Shown here: in pieces, positions 17,332 through 25,126 of the stretch | Layout: each line of letters opens with the position of its first letter | How positions within the stretch are numbered: the first letter of the stretch is position 1 | NCBI RefSeq assembly: GCF_008642315.1 | Contig: NZ_CP029192.1 | Span: 1,364,001-1,428,000, forward strand | Origin: Streptomyces venezuelae | GTDB taxonomy: Bacteria > Actinomycetota > Actinomycetes > Streptomycetales > Streptomycetaceae | Length of the DNA: 64,000 nucleotides | Reading direction: 5' to 3' | Notes under the pieces: generated by a model | Told to the model about the DNA's origin: nothing | Seen by the model: only the letters and a program-made list of their open reading frames with translations | Database searches by the model: none | Program-made: the position numbers and the translations under genes

Positions 17332-18497
17332 GGGAGTTCCTTGAGGCCGAGGTCGGTCAGGAGGTCGCGGGCGAGGGAGAGCTCTGCGGCGATGCCTTCG
17401 GCGAGCTGGGGGCGGCCGCGGGGGCGCAGTGCGGACGGGAGGGCCTGCCAGGTGTAGGTCTCGACCTCCAGATGGCGGGTGAGGGGGACGGGCCCGCCGA
17501 CGAGTCGGGTCAGGACGTCCTGAAGGACGGGGAGCGTGGAGGTGAGGGGCGCGGCGGGGGCCGCGTGGAGGGGGACGTGGAAGTGGGCGCGCCAGGGTGC
17601 TGTGTCGGGCAGCACGTCGGTGGCGAGGGCTTCGCCCAGGTCGTCGGTGCCGCGCAGGCCGGCGCCGGTCAGGGTCCGGGTCTGGTGGAGGAAGCGGGGT
17701 TCGTCGAAGGCGGCGAGGGCTTCGCGTACGGCGGGGAGGTGAGGGTGTTCGGCGTGCAGTGCGGCGGACAGCTGCGATTTGACGACAGGGACGCCTGCGG
17801 CGGTGAGGGCGTCGAGGGCGGTCCGGGGATCTTCGAAGGAGGTGGCGAGGTGACAGGTGTCGACACAGACGCCGATGCGGTCGTGGCCGACCGCGGTGAG
17901 CGGGGCGATGGCGTCGGCGGTCGTCTCGACGGTGCAGCCGGGCTCTGGTTCGAGGCCGATGCGGATGGAGCGGCCGGTCAGCTCGGTGAGGGCGTCGAGG
18001 CGCTGGGCGAGCACGGTGAGGGCCGTGCGGGCGGCCTCGGCGTGCTGGGGGTCGAAGGGGGTGCGCCAAGCGAGCGGAAGGGTGGAGATGGTGCCTTCGG
18101 TGACGTCGTCGGGCAGGAGGGCGGCGAGCAGCCTGGCCAGTTCGGTGGTGTGGCTGAGGCGTTCCGGGTCGGTCCAGTCCGGCTTGTACACACGGTATTT
18201 GACCTGCTCCGCGCCGAACCCCTCATAGGGGAAGCCGTTAAGGGTGACGACTTCGAGTCCGCGCCGGTCGAGTTCGGTGCGCAGGCCGCGCAGGGCCGCG
18301 GGGTCGGTGACGAGGGCGCGGGCGGCGTCCTTGGCGAGCCACAGGCCGATGCCGATGCGATCCCTGCCGAGCTTCTTGCGCACGGGCTCGCAGTGGTCGC
18401 GGAGCTGGGCGAGCACACCGTCGAGGGTTTCGGCCGGATGGACGTTGGTGCAGTAGGCGAGGTGGACGGTGGAGCCGTCGGGGTGCCGGAAGCGCAT
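17328..18497 (-). CDS. eboE: EboE-type metabolite traffic protein (xylose isomerase-like TIM barrel)
   Basis: A 389-residue TIM-barrel protein starting MRFRHPDGSTVHLAYCTNVHPAE, a typical EboE opening. Candidate metal ligands occur in order: GLEPEPGC, GVCVDTCHLA, AHFHVPLH and HLEVETYTW. EboE is required in ebo clusters for export or processing of precursors; no reaction has been proven. It lies 3 bases after the TatD-like gene and overlaps the phosphodiesterase gene by 4 bases, in the middle of an eight-gene minus-strand series. Cytoplasmic, as no signal peptide is seen. Confidence 0.85.
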   Translation of the reverse strand: MRFRHPDGSTVHLAYCTNVHPAETLDGVLAQLRDHCEPVRKKLGRDRIGIGLWLAKDAARALVTDPAALRGLRTELDRRGLEVVTLNGFPYEGFGAEQVKYRVYKPDWTDPERLSHTTELARLLAALLPDDVTEGTISTLPLAWRTPFDPQHAEAARTALTVLAQRLDALTELTGRSIRIGLEPEPGCTVETTADAIAPLTAVGHDRIGVCVDTCHLATSFEDPRTALDALTAAGVPVVKSQLSAALHAEHPHLPAVREALAAFDEPRFLHQTRTLTGAGLRGTDDLGEALATDVLPDTAPWRAHFHVPLHAAPAAPLTSTLPVLQDVLTRLVGGPVPLTRHLEVETYTWQALPSALRPRGRPQLAEGIAAELSLARDLLTDLGLKELP

Positions 18498-18500
18498 GGG

Positions 18501-19352
18501 TCACGCCCCGCCGCGCAGGATGGAGTTGCCTTCGTGGGTGGCGGTGTCCGGTTCGCGCACGTCGAGCTGGAGCCGGCCGCTGAGTCCGTAGAACTCCACG
18601 GGGTTGCGCCACAGCACGAGGTCGACGTCGTCCTCGTCGTACCCGGTGGCCAGCATGGCGTCGGCGACCTTGCGGGTCTTGAGGGGGTCGCTCTTTCCCC
18701 AGTCGGCGGCGGAGTTGACGAGCACCCGGTCGGGGCCGAAGTCGCGCAGGATCGCGACCATCCGCTGCTCGTCCATCTTGGTGTCGGGATAGACGGAGAA
18801 GCCCAGCCAGCAGCCGCTGTCCTTGGCTTCCTTGACGGTGGTCTCGTTGAGGTGGTCGATCAGGACGCGGTCGAGGGGCAGGGCGGACTCGCTGATCACG
18901 TCGATGGTGCGGCGCAGACCCGCGAGCTTGTCGCGGTGCGGGGTGTGCACGAGAGCGGGCAGCTCGTGGTCGGCGGCGAGCTGCAGCTGGGCGGCGAGCG
19001 CGGTGTCCTCGGCCGGCGTCATGGAGTCGTAGCCGATCTCTCCGACGGCGACGACGTTGTCCTTGACGAGATAGCGGGGCAGTTCGTCGAGGACGGGCGT
19101 GCAGCGGGGGTCGTTCGCCTCCTTCGGGTTAAGGGCGATCGTGCAGTGGTGGGCGATGCCGTATTGGGCCGCGCGGAAGGGTTCCCACCCGAGAAGGGAG
19201 TCGAAGTAGTCGAAGAAGGAGGCGGGCGACGTGCGTGGCTGGCCGAGCCAGAACGCGGGTTCCACGACGGCGCGGACGCCGGCGGCATACATCGCCTGGT
19301 AGTCGTCGGTGGTGCGGGACGTCATGTGGATGTGGGGGTCGAAGATGCGCAT
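18501..19352 (-). CDS. eboB: TatD-family metal-dependent hydrolase (EboB-like)
   Basis: A 283-residue amidohydrolase-fold protein beginning MRIFDPHIHMTSRTTDDY. The His7-X-His9 pair is the first metal motif. The further elements VAVGEIGYD, ALVHTPH, DHLNE and LVNSAADWGKSDP complete the TatD-type binuclear site. Unlike TatD DNases, this subgroup is found in ebo clusters next to EboA. Start 19352 shares one base with the TGA of eboA (TGATG arrangement), implying translational coupling. It probably acts in the cytoplasm on the cluster metabolite. Confidence 0.87.
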   Translation of the reverse strand: MRIFDPHIHMTSRTTDDYQAMYAAGVRAVVEPAFWLGQPRTSPASFFDYFDSLLGWEPFRAAQYGIAHHCTIALNPKEANDPRCTPVLDELPRYLVKDNVVAVGEIGYDSMTPAEDTALAAQLQLAADHELPALVHTPHRDKLAGLRRTIDVISESALPLDRVLIDHLNETTVKEAKDSGCWLGFSVYPDTKMDEQRMVAILRDFGPDRVLVNSAADWGKSDPLKTRKVADAMLATGYDEDDVDLVLWRNPVEFYGLSGRLQLDVREPDTATHEGNSILRGGA

Positions 19353-20026
19353 CAGGACTCCTGCTCCTCGCCGGTGAGGGGGCCCGTGGGGGCCGAGGGG
19401 GACTCGAGGACGGTCAGCTCCATGGCTCGGTGCAGGTCGCCGGGGACAGGGCGGCCGGCCGCGGACCGCTCCGTGGCGTAGTCGCCGAGCATCCGGGCGA
19501 GTTCCGCGTCTGAGTGGGCACGCCTCGGCAGGTCGGCGACGGCGTCCAGCGGGACACCGGTGAACAGGCACTTGAGGACGGCGTGCCGCCAGTCGTGCGG
19601 AGGCAGGTGTGCGGCGGCGTAGGGGCCGACGGCCGCGGCGACGAGGCTCGTGTCGTTGGTGCGCAGGGCGTCCTCGACCAGGGGCAGCGCGTCGGGGCCC
19701 GGCACCAGGTGGGGCAGTGACCGCAGGACGGCCCGGCGTTCGGCTGCGGTGCCCTGGGCGTAGAGGCGGGCGAGGGTGACCGGGGTGGCGTTCGCGGCTT
19801 GCAGGAGCAGGATGCGGGCGGCGTCGGCGTGGTCGGGACCGCAGCGGCGTCCGGCCTCGGCGAACCGAAGCTCCCACATGGGGGTGGGTCCCGGCCCCTC
19901 CCGTTCGGGTCGCTCTCCGTGGGCGGCGGCTTCGGCGGTGGCCTGGTCGAGCCAGGCGCGGGCGGCTCCGCCGAGGTCGTTCTCGAGGTGGGCGCGGAGG
20001 GCGGTGATCTCGGAGGCGTCGGTCAT
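19352..20026 (-). CDS. eboA: EboA domain-containing protein
   Basis: A 224-residue helical protein with the features of the EboA family. These are a WELRFAEAGRRCG region, repeated short helices (ARILLLQAANATP, LPHLVPGPDALPLVEDALRTND) and the signature YAAAHLPPHDWRHAVLKCLFTGVPLDAV near residues 136-163. No enzymatic motif or membrane segment is evident, so it may be a scaffold. ATG 20026 overlaps the previous TGA by 4 bases. Its presence with EboB, EboC-like and EboE-like genes is what identifies the cluster. Confidence 0.85.
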   Translation of the reverse strand: MTDASEITALRAHLENDLGGAARAWLDQATAEAAAHGERPEREGPGPTPMWELRFAEAGRRCGPDHADAARILLLQAANATPVTLARLYAQGTAAERRAVLRSLPHLVPGPDALPLVEDALRTNDTSLVAAAVGPYAAAHLPPHDWRHAVLKCLFTGVPLDAVADLPRRAHSDAELARMLGDYATERSAAGRPVPGDLHRAMELTVLESPSAPTGPLTGEEQES

Positions 20027-21015
20027 GGGGTACCTCCTTCGGCGGGGGTGGCGGCGAGGACGGGGGCCGGAACGGCGGCTTCCGCGCGGCGCAGGAAGTC
20101 GATGGAGCGGGCGGCGAGGTCGGGGCCCGCGTGGGAGTGGCGGGGTAGTTCGACGACGGTCAGCCCTCGGTATCCGACGCTGGCCAGCGCTTCGAGGACG
20201 GGCGGGAAGTCGATCTCTCCGTCGCCGAAGGGCAGGTGCTCGTGGACTCCGCGGCGCATGTCCTCGATCTGGACGTGCCGCAAATAGGGGGCGGCGGCAC
20301 GCACGCAGTCCGCGGGAGGGAGGGGTTCGAGGCACTGGCAGTGGCCGATGTCGAGGGTGAGGCCGAGGAGTTCGGGGTCGGGGTCCCCTAGATGCCGGCG
20401 CAGGTGATGGAAGTCAGCGAGGGACGAAAGGAGGTGGCCGGGTTCGGGCTCGATCGCGAGCGGGACACCGGCGCCCGAGGCGGCGTCGAGTACGGGTTCG
20501 AGCGCGTCGGTGAGGCGCCGCCAGGCGATGTCGGCCGGGGTGTCTGCCGGGGTGATGCCGCTGAAACAGTGCACGGCGTGGGCGCCCAGGTCGACGGCGA
20601 CCTGAACGGCGCGGATCAGCAGACGGCCGCGTTCGGCGCGCCGTTCCGGGTCGGGATCGAGGAGGGAGGGACCGTGCTTTTGGCGCGGGTCGAGGACGTA
20701 GCGGGCGCCGGTCTCGATGGCGACGCCCAGGCCGAGGCGGTCGAGACGGCGGGCCACATGGCGGGTGCGGGCGGCGAGATCGGGGGCGAGGGGGTCGAGG
20801 TGCATGTGATCGAGCGTCAGGCCGACACCGGCATAGCCGAGGTCGGCGAGGAGACCGAGGGCGTCGTCGAGACGCAGGTCGGTCAGCCCGTTGGTCCCAT
20901 AGCCGAAGCGGAGCCCGGTGCCGTGGCTGTCTTGGCTGTCATGGCTGTCGTGGCCATCGTGACCACTCTGGCTCGCGTCGTGCGGGTGGCGCTTCCGTGG
21001 GACTGGTCCGCTCAT
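20023..21015 (-). CDS. Sugar phosphate isomerase/epimerase-like protein with His/Asp-rich N-terminal repeat
   Basis: A 330-residue protein. The TIM-barrel domain (from about residue 34, LRFGYGTNGL) has probable metal ligands in LAIEPEPGHL, LTLDIGHCQC, RHVQIEDM and LTVVELPRHSH. The first 33 residues are low complexity, with repeats of Gly-His-Asp-Ser-His-Asp-Ser-Gln-Asp encoded by a 9-bp tandem repeat. This tract could bind metal ions or merely reflect repeat expansion. It overlaps the genes on both sides by 4 bases (ATGA arrangements) and is thus tightly coupled to the UbiA-like and EboA genes. A second TIM-barrel protein beside EboE suggests consecutive steps on a cyclitol or sugar. Substrate unknown. 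Confidence 0.83.
   Translation of the reverse strand: MSGPVPRKRHPHDASQSGHDGHDSHDSQDSHGTGLRFGYGTNGLTDLRLDDALGLLADLGYAGVGLTLDHMHLDPLAPDLAARTRHVARRLDRLGLGVAIETGARYVLDPRQKHGPSLLDPDPERRAERGRLLIRAVQVAVDLGAHAVHCFSGITPADTPADIAWRRLTDALEPVLDAASGAGVPLAIEPEPGHLLSSLADFHHLRRHLGDPDPELLGLTLDIGHCQCLEPLPPADCVRAAAPYLRHVQIEDMRRGVHEHLPFGDGEIDFPPVLEALASVGYRGLTVVELPRHSHAGPDLAARSIDFLRRAEAAVPAPVLAATPAEGGTP
20924..20965. repeat. 9-bp coding repeat in the isomerase-like gene
   Basis: Four 9-bp units like TGGCTGTCA run from 20924 to 20959, with a partial fifth. They encode the His/Asp/Ser-rich N-terminal tract of the minus-strand isomerase-like protein in frame. Confidence 0.75.
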
Positions 21016-22157
21016 GTGACGCTCACCTTTCGTGCGAACCGTCGGGCCGCGGGGGCGAGCGCTGCGGTCAGGAGGGCTGTGACGGGGGCGCCGGTACGGG
21101 CGGCCAGGGCGGCCTGGAGCGGGATCATGGCGCGGATGCCGCCGCCGACGGCGCGCTGGGTGAGGGGAGGCGACGGGTTGAGGGCGGCGTGGAAGAGGGG
21201 TCTGGCGGCGGTTCCGGCGTAGGCGAGGGCGAGGGCGCCACGTAGGGCCCGGTGGGCGGTGTCGGGAGTCGCGGTCCGGGGGGCCGGGCCTCTCTCGGGA
21301 GTCGCGGTCCGGAGGGCGGGGCCGCTCTCGGGAGCGAGTCCACTGGCACTCCCCCTTGAGGCGCTCCCCGTCGAGGCGCTTCCCCTTGAGGCGCTTCCCC
21401 TTGAGGCACTTCCCCTTGAGGCGCTTTCCCCCGGGGCGCTCCGGCCTCGTCGCCGCCATCCGAACCCGCCGTCGTCCACGTCTCCGTCCCCGCCCACCGA
21501 GGGGCGGCGTGTGGTGCCGGCGCCGACCAGGCGGGTCAGGGCGGCCGTCGTCGCCAGTGCGGCCAAGGGCGCGGTCGAGGAGCCGCCCTGCGCTTCGCGG
21601 CGGGAGACGACGGTGACGGCCAGGGTGTGGGCGGCGAGGGCCGCCGCCGAGGGGGCGGCCGCGGTGGCCCGGGACCGCGGATCGTGATCGTGGTCGGGGC
21701 CTGCCGTGGCGGTCGCGCCGAGGAGCAGGTCGAGGCCGCGTGCGGTGGCCATGGCTGCCGGACCGGCGGGGGTGTGCTTCAGGGCGAGGTCGTACGCCCA
21801 CACCGTCCCGGCCAGCGCGCCCGCGACGGCGAGGGACGGGCGGCCCGCGCGGGAGGCGAGGGCGAGGCCCGCGGCGGTGAGGGCGGTGGCCGCGGTGAGG
21901 GCCGCGGGTGGGGCGATGCGGCCGGAGGGCAGGGGGCGCTCGGGGCGTTCGACGGCGTCTTCGGCGCGGTCGGCCCAGTCGTTGAGGGCCATGCCGGCCT
22001 CGTACAGGCAGAGGGAGGAACCGATGGCGAGGAGGGTGCGATGGTTGGGACGCAGGCCGGTCGCCGCCGCTCCGGCGAGGGCGTCGCCGGGGACGGTGAA
22101 CAGGGCGGGGAGGCGCAGGAGTTCGGCCCAGGCGCGTCGCGTGGCCACGGCGCTCAT
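21012..22157 (-). CDS. eboC: UbiA-like prenyltransferase (EboC-like) with repeat-expanded loop
   Basis: A 381-residue membrane protein of the UbiA superfamily. The first Asp motif NDWADRAEDAVERPERPLPSG (near residues 59-79) would bind the prenyl diphosphate via Mg, and the second conserved region is WAYDLALKHTP. Membrane helices surround residues 10-60, 85-125, 135-215 and 300-370. UbiA helices are interrupted around residues 240-300 by a hydrophilic insert made of GSASR-type five-residue units and three 11-residue units (PALRTATPERG-like). Both come from minisatellites, so a typical UbiA (about 290-300 residues) is enlarged by about 60. In ebo clusters EboC is thought to attach or carry a lipid anchor. 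It overlaps the gene before and the gene after by 4 bases. Confidence 0.85.
   Translation of the reverse strand: MSAVATRRAWAELLRLPALFTVPGDALAGAAATGLRPNHRTLLAIGSSLCLYEAGMALNDWADRAEDAVERPERPLPSGRIAPPAALTAATALTAAGLALASRAGRPSLAVAGALAGTVWAYDLALKHTPAGPAAMATARGLDLLLGATATAGPDHDHDPRSRATAAAPSAAALAAHTLAVTVVSRREAQGGSSTAPLAALATTAALTRLVGAGTTRRPSVGGDGDVDDGGFGWRRRGRSAPGESASRGSASRGSASRGSASTGSASRGSASGLAPESGPALRTATPERGPAPRTATPDTAHRALRGALALAYAGTAARPLFHAALNPSPPLTQRAVGGGIRAMIPLQAALAARTGAPVTALLTAALAPAARRFARKVSVT
21262..21440. repeat. Two adjoining coding minisatellites (33-bp and 15-bp) in the eboC-like gene
   Basis: Units of 33 bp start with TCGGGAG at 21262, 21295 and 21328 (third partial). They are followed from about 21351 by five to six 15-bp units like CTTGAGGCGCTTCCC up to about 21430. 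Both periods are multiples of three, so the UbiA reading frame is retained. Confidence 0.88.
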
Positions 22158-23479
22158 GAGGCCTCACCGGACGGCGATCCGTCGGCGGGACCGCGATCGG
22201 CCCGTCCGGAAACGCGACCAGTGGCTTCGACGAAAACCCCTCGGTCCCTTGGGACGCCTCGGTCCCTTGGGACGCCTCGGTCCCCCAGGTCCCCCGGGTC
22301 CCCCAGGGCCCCTCCGGTTTCTCCCAGCTGCGCCGCGAAGTCCATGAGTGCGGCGTACTGCTCGCCCAGGGCCGCCGGGGCGTCGGCGTCCGGATCCTTG
22401 AAGTAGAAGGCGAGGGCGGGCAGGGGGCCGGAGAGGCCGCGTTCGTGGGCGCGGGAGGTCAGGCGGGCGAGGTCCAGGATCAAGGGGGCCGCGAGTGCCG
22501 AGTCGCAGCCCTGCCAGGTGGTCTGGAGGACCATGCGTGTGCCGAGGAAGCCGTCGAAGGCGATGTGGTCCCAGGCCGTCTTCCAGTCACCGAGGGAGGG
22601 GACGTCGTCGATGTGGACCTCGCCCTCGGGGGCGGAGCCCAGCGTGTCGGCGAGGACGCGTTCCTTGCCCGCGTTCTTCGCCGCGGCGGCCGCGGGGTCG
22701 GCCAGGGCGGCGCCGTCACCGCCACCGAGGAGGTTCGTGCCGGACCAGGCGCGTACGGCGAGGGCGCGTTGCGCGAACATCGGGCCGAGTACGGAGCGGA
22801 GCAGGGTCTGGCCGGTCTTGCCGTCGCGGCCCGCGTAGGGGAGGCCGGAGGTGCGTGCCGCGTCGGCGAGACGCGGGTGGTGCAGGCCCGTGGAGGGGGT
22901 GAAGTTGACGTAGGGGCAGTCGGCGCGCAGGGCGGCGGCCGCGTAGAGGGAGCTGGCGGGGAGCCGTTCGGCGTCGTCGGCGGGGAGGGGTTCGGTCGAG
23001 GCGACGTTCACCACCACGGCACGGGCCAGGCCCCGGCGACGTACGAAGTCGCGGATGTCGGCGGCGAAGGCCTCGATCAGTTGCTCGTCGGTGCGGGTGT
23101 CGCCCGGTTGGGGGCCGCCGGGACGTATCTCGGCGTCTGCCGCCGCGAGTTCGGCGTGCACCGCGGAGGGGAGGCCGTGCGGCAGGACGCCGCCCGCGGC
23201 GAGTTCCTCGGCGCGTTTGGGCAGGGGGCAGCTGGTGGTGTCGTGGCCGCCGAAGACGAGTGACGACAACGTTGGCAGGCCGCGGTCCATGAAGGGCGCG
23301 GTTTCGGTCACCATGCCGGTGGGGGCGTGGAGGCCGGCGGTCATCGCCGCGCAGCCCGCGACGGCCGTGGTCGCGACCGAGCCGCGTGCCCCGATCAGCC
23401 ATACGCCGACGGGACCGAGGGGCGGCGTCCCGAGGGGAGGAGTGGAGGGCGTAGATGGTGAGGTCGCGGATGTGGACAC
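22154..23479 (-). CDS. myo-Inositol-1-phosphate synthase family protein
   Basis: A 441-residue NAD-dependent cyclase homologue. The Rossmann motif VGVWLIGARGSVATTAVAG is near residues 24-42, and there are YVNFTPSTGLHHP and GRDGKTGQTLLRSVLGPMF followed by WSGTNLLGGGDG, the catalytic-domain pattern of myo-inositol-phosphate synthase. The GTG at 23479 is preferred over an ATG at 23494 because GGAGG sits five bases upstream of the GTG. The C-terminal 60 residues contain low-complexity GDRGVPRDRG repeats. It opens an operon with the EboC-like gene. Known ebo clusters have a dehydroquinate-synthase-like EboD here. Both are NAD-dependent carbocycle-forming enzymes, so this could make the cyclitol scaffold of the product. 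Confidence 0.83.
   Translation of the reverse strand: MSTSATSPSTPSTPPLGTPPLGPVGVWLIGARGSVATTAVAGCAAMTAGLHAPTGMVTETAPFMDRGLPTLSSLVFGGHDTTSCPLPKRAEELAAGGVLPHGLPSAVHAELAAADAEIRPGGPQPGDTRTDEQLIEAFAADIRDFVRRRGLARAVVVNVASTEPLPADDAERLPASSLYAAAALRADCPYVNFTPSTGLHHPRLADAARTSGLPYAGRDGKTGQTLLRSVLGPMFAQRALAVRAWSGTNLLGGGDGAALADPAAAAAKNAGKERVLADTLGSAPEGEVHIDDVPSLGDWKTAWDHIAFDGFLGTRMVLQTTWQGCDSALAAPLILDLARLTSRAHERGLSGPLPALAFYFKDPDADAPAALGEQYAALMDFAAQLGETGGALGDPGDLGDRGVPRDRGVPRDRGVFVEATGRVSGRADRGPADGSPSGEAS
22239..22320. repeat. 18-bp coding repeat at the 3' end of the inositol-phosphate synthase gene
   Basis: Two exact 18-bp copies (22239-22256, 22257-22274; CCTCGGTCCCTTGGGACG) and degenerate 9-bp copies to about 22320 encode Pro/Arg/Gly/Asp-rich repeats in the C-terminal tail on the minus strand. 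Confidence 0.8.
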
Positions 23480-23552
23480 GGCTGCCTCCTGCATGACTCA
23501 AGAGCTCGGGACACGGTTCGGGAGCTCGCTGAACGTGAGTGCGGTGCAAGAC

Positions 23553-23584
23553 GGCGGGCGGAGGTCCGGCGTCCTCCGCCCGCC
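23553..23584 (-). terminator. Terminator hairpin before the inositol-phosphate synthase operon
   Basis: A 12-bp perfect stem GGCGGGCGGAGG / CCTCCGCCCGCC with an 8-base loop (23553-23564 and 23573-23584) lies just after the stop of the ThuA-domain gene. It separates the sugar locus from the ebo-like operon on the same strand. Confidence 0.8.
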
Positions 23585-23589
23585 GCCGT

Positions 23590-25113
23590 CTAGCGACCCG
23601 CGCCCGAACCGGTCGTCGGGGCGGGTGGGTCGGAGTGGTGTGCCGTCACATCACTCATCGGCACAGCCTTCCCCGGGCGGACCTTCCCCAGGCCGTCCAG
23701 GCCGTCCTGTCCTGAATGTGCTGTCCCCGCGTGGTCCTTGCCCGGTCGGCCCGGCCGAGTCGGCCGGCCCTTGGCGGGCAGGTCCTTCAGCCGGATGTTC
23801 CGGAAGGTGACCTCGTCGGCGTCGCCGTGGTTCTGGATGCCGATGTGGCCTTGGCGCAGGCTGCGCGCCGGGTCCGTGTTGGTGAAGTCGTTGACCTTGA
23901 CTCCGTTGAGGTAGACGCGAAGGCGTTCGCCCTCGACGCGAATCTCGTACGTGTTCCACTGCCCCGGCGGGTTCAGCGCCTGGTCGCGCTTCTTCAGGTC
24001 GGCGGAGCGGAAGCCGTAGACGGAGCCCGTGGTCTTCTCGGGGACGTCCGTGGCGTCGATCTGGATCTCGTAACCGTTGTTCACGGCCGACCAGGGGTCG
24101 TCGGAGGGCGGGAAGCCCACGAAGATCCCCGAGTTGTCGTCGCCCCGCATCCGCCAGTCGAGCTTGAGGGAGTAGGAGCCGAGTTCGCGCCGGTCGTACC
24201 AGAGCATGCCCATGCCGCCGACGGTCTTGAGCGTTCCGTCGCCCTCGTTGAGCTGGAGCGAGCCGGGGCCCGCCTGTTTCCAGCCCTGCAGCGAGGAGGC
24301 GGTGCCGTCGAAGATCGGGGTGTAGCCCTTCTCCGGTCGGCAGTCGGCCTGGGCCGCGCCGACGGCCCAGCGGATGCCGCCGAGCAGGTGCTGCCGGAAG
24401 GCGGGTTCGGCGTAGGACTCCTTGGTGTGGCCGCCGCCGGTGTAGAAGGAGCGGCCGCCCTCGTAGTTCTGGCACCAGGCGATGGGGTGGTCGCCGGACA
24501 TCGTGCCGCCCGTGTACGACGACTCGTCGAGGGTGGCGAGTACGCGGGCCCGGTCGCGGGGGTTGACGCGGTAGTTGTACCACTCGTCGGTGCGGTCCCA
24601 GCTGCCTGTGCCGAGGTGGGCGGTGGCCGGGTGCGCGTGGTCCTCGACGTGCACCTTCGCGGGCTGAATCGCGGGGTGGGACTGGAAGTAGGCGCCCGCG
24701 AGCCCGCCGTAGAAGGGCCAGTCGTACTCGGTGTCGGCCGCGGCGTGCACGCCGACGTAGGCGCCGCCGCCGCGGATGTACTGCTCGAACGCCGTCTGCT
24801 GGGCGGCGTTCAGGACGTCACCGGTCGTCGAGAGCCAGACCACGGCGTCGTACTGGGCCAGGTTGGCGGCGGTGAAGGCCCCCGCGTCCTCGGTCGCGTC
24901 GACGGCGAAGCCGTTCGCGGCGCCGAGTTCCTTGACGGTGGCGACGCCGGTGGGGATCGAGTCGTGGCGGAAGCCGGCGGTCTTGGAGAAAACCAGGACC
25001 TTCTCCCCCGCCTTCTTCGACGGCTCGGGCTCGGAGGCCGCGGGACCCGACACACAGCCGATGAGCAGGGCGGCTGCGGCGGTCGCGGTGGCCAGCCGTA
25101 CGGATGAGCGCAT
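23590..25113 (-). CDS. ThuA domain / 3-keto-disaccharide hydrolase (DUF1080) lipoprotein
   Basis: A 507-residue exported lipoprotein with the lipobox LLIGC (Cys20). Domain 1 (about 40-250) is a ThuA/glutamine-amidotransferase-like fold with VLVFSKTAGFRHDSI, YDAVVWLSTTGDVL and the GDHPIAWCQNYEGGRSFYTGGGHT region. Domain 2 (about 275-450) is a beta-sandwich of the DUF1080/3-keto-disaccharide hydrolase family (IFDGTASSLQGW to HIGIQNHGDADEVTFRNIRL). The last 55 residues are low complexity. ThuA proteins are linked to trehalose-type glucosides oxidised at C3, and DUF1080 proteins cleave 3-keto glycosides. Together with the upstream GSDH protein this suggests extracellular handling of oxidised sugars. 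ATG 25113 lies 13 bases after the GSDH gene, so the two form an operon. Confidence 0.85.
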   Translation of the reverse strand: MRSSVRLATATAAAALLIGCVSGPAASEPEPSKKAGEKVLVFSKTAGFRHDSIPTGVATVKELGAANGFAVDATEDAGAFTAANLAQYDAVVWLSTTGDVLNAAQQTAFEQYIRGGGAYVGVHAAADTEYDWPFYGGLAGAYFQSHPAIQPAKVHVEDHAHPATAHLGTGSWDRTDEWYNYRVNPRDRARVLATLDESSYTGGTMSGDHPIAWCQNYEGGRSFYTGGGHTKESYAEPAFRQHLLGGIRWAVGAAQADCRPEKGYTPIFDGTASSLQGWKQAGPGSLQLNEGDGTLKTVGGMGMLWYDRRELGSYSLKLDWRMRGDDNSGIFVGFPPSDDPWSAVNNGYEIQIDATDVPEKTTGSVYGFRSADLKKRDQALNPPGQWNTYEIRVEGERLRVYLNGVKVNDFTNTDPARSLRQGHIGIQNHGDADEVTFRNIRLKDLPAKGRPTRPGRPGKDHAGTAHSGQDGLDGLGKVRPGKAVPMSDVTAHHSDPPAPTTGSGAGR

Positions 25114-25126
25114 GTGCTGACCCCTC

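Noticed and set aside
21012..22157. UbiA gene as a pseudogene because of the low-complexity middle
   Set aside because: The frame is intact, the Asp-rich motif is conserved and the repeats are multiples of three; the gene is tightly overlapped with its neighbours.
23479..23494. ATG at 23494 as start of the inositol-phosphate synthase homologue
   Set aside because: The ATG lies directly upstream of a GGAGG site that serves the GTG at 23479; no ribosome site precedes the ATG.
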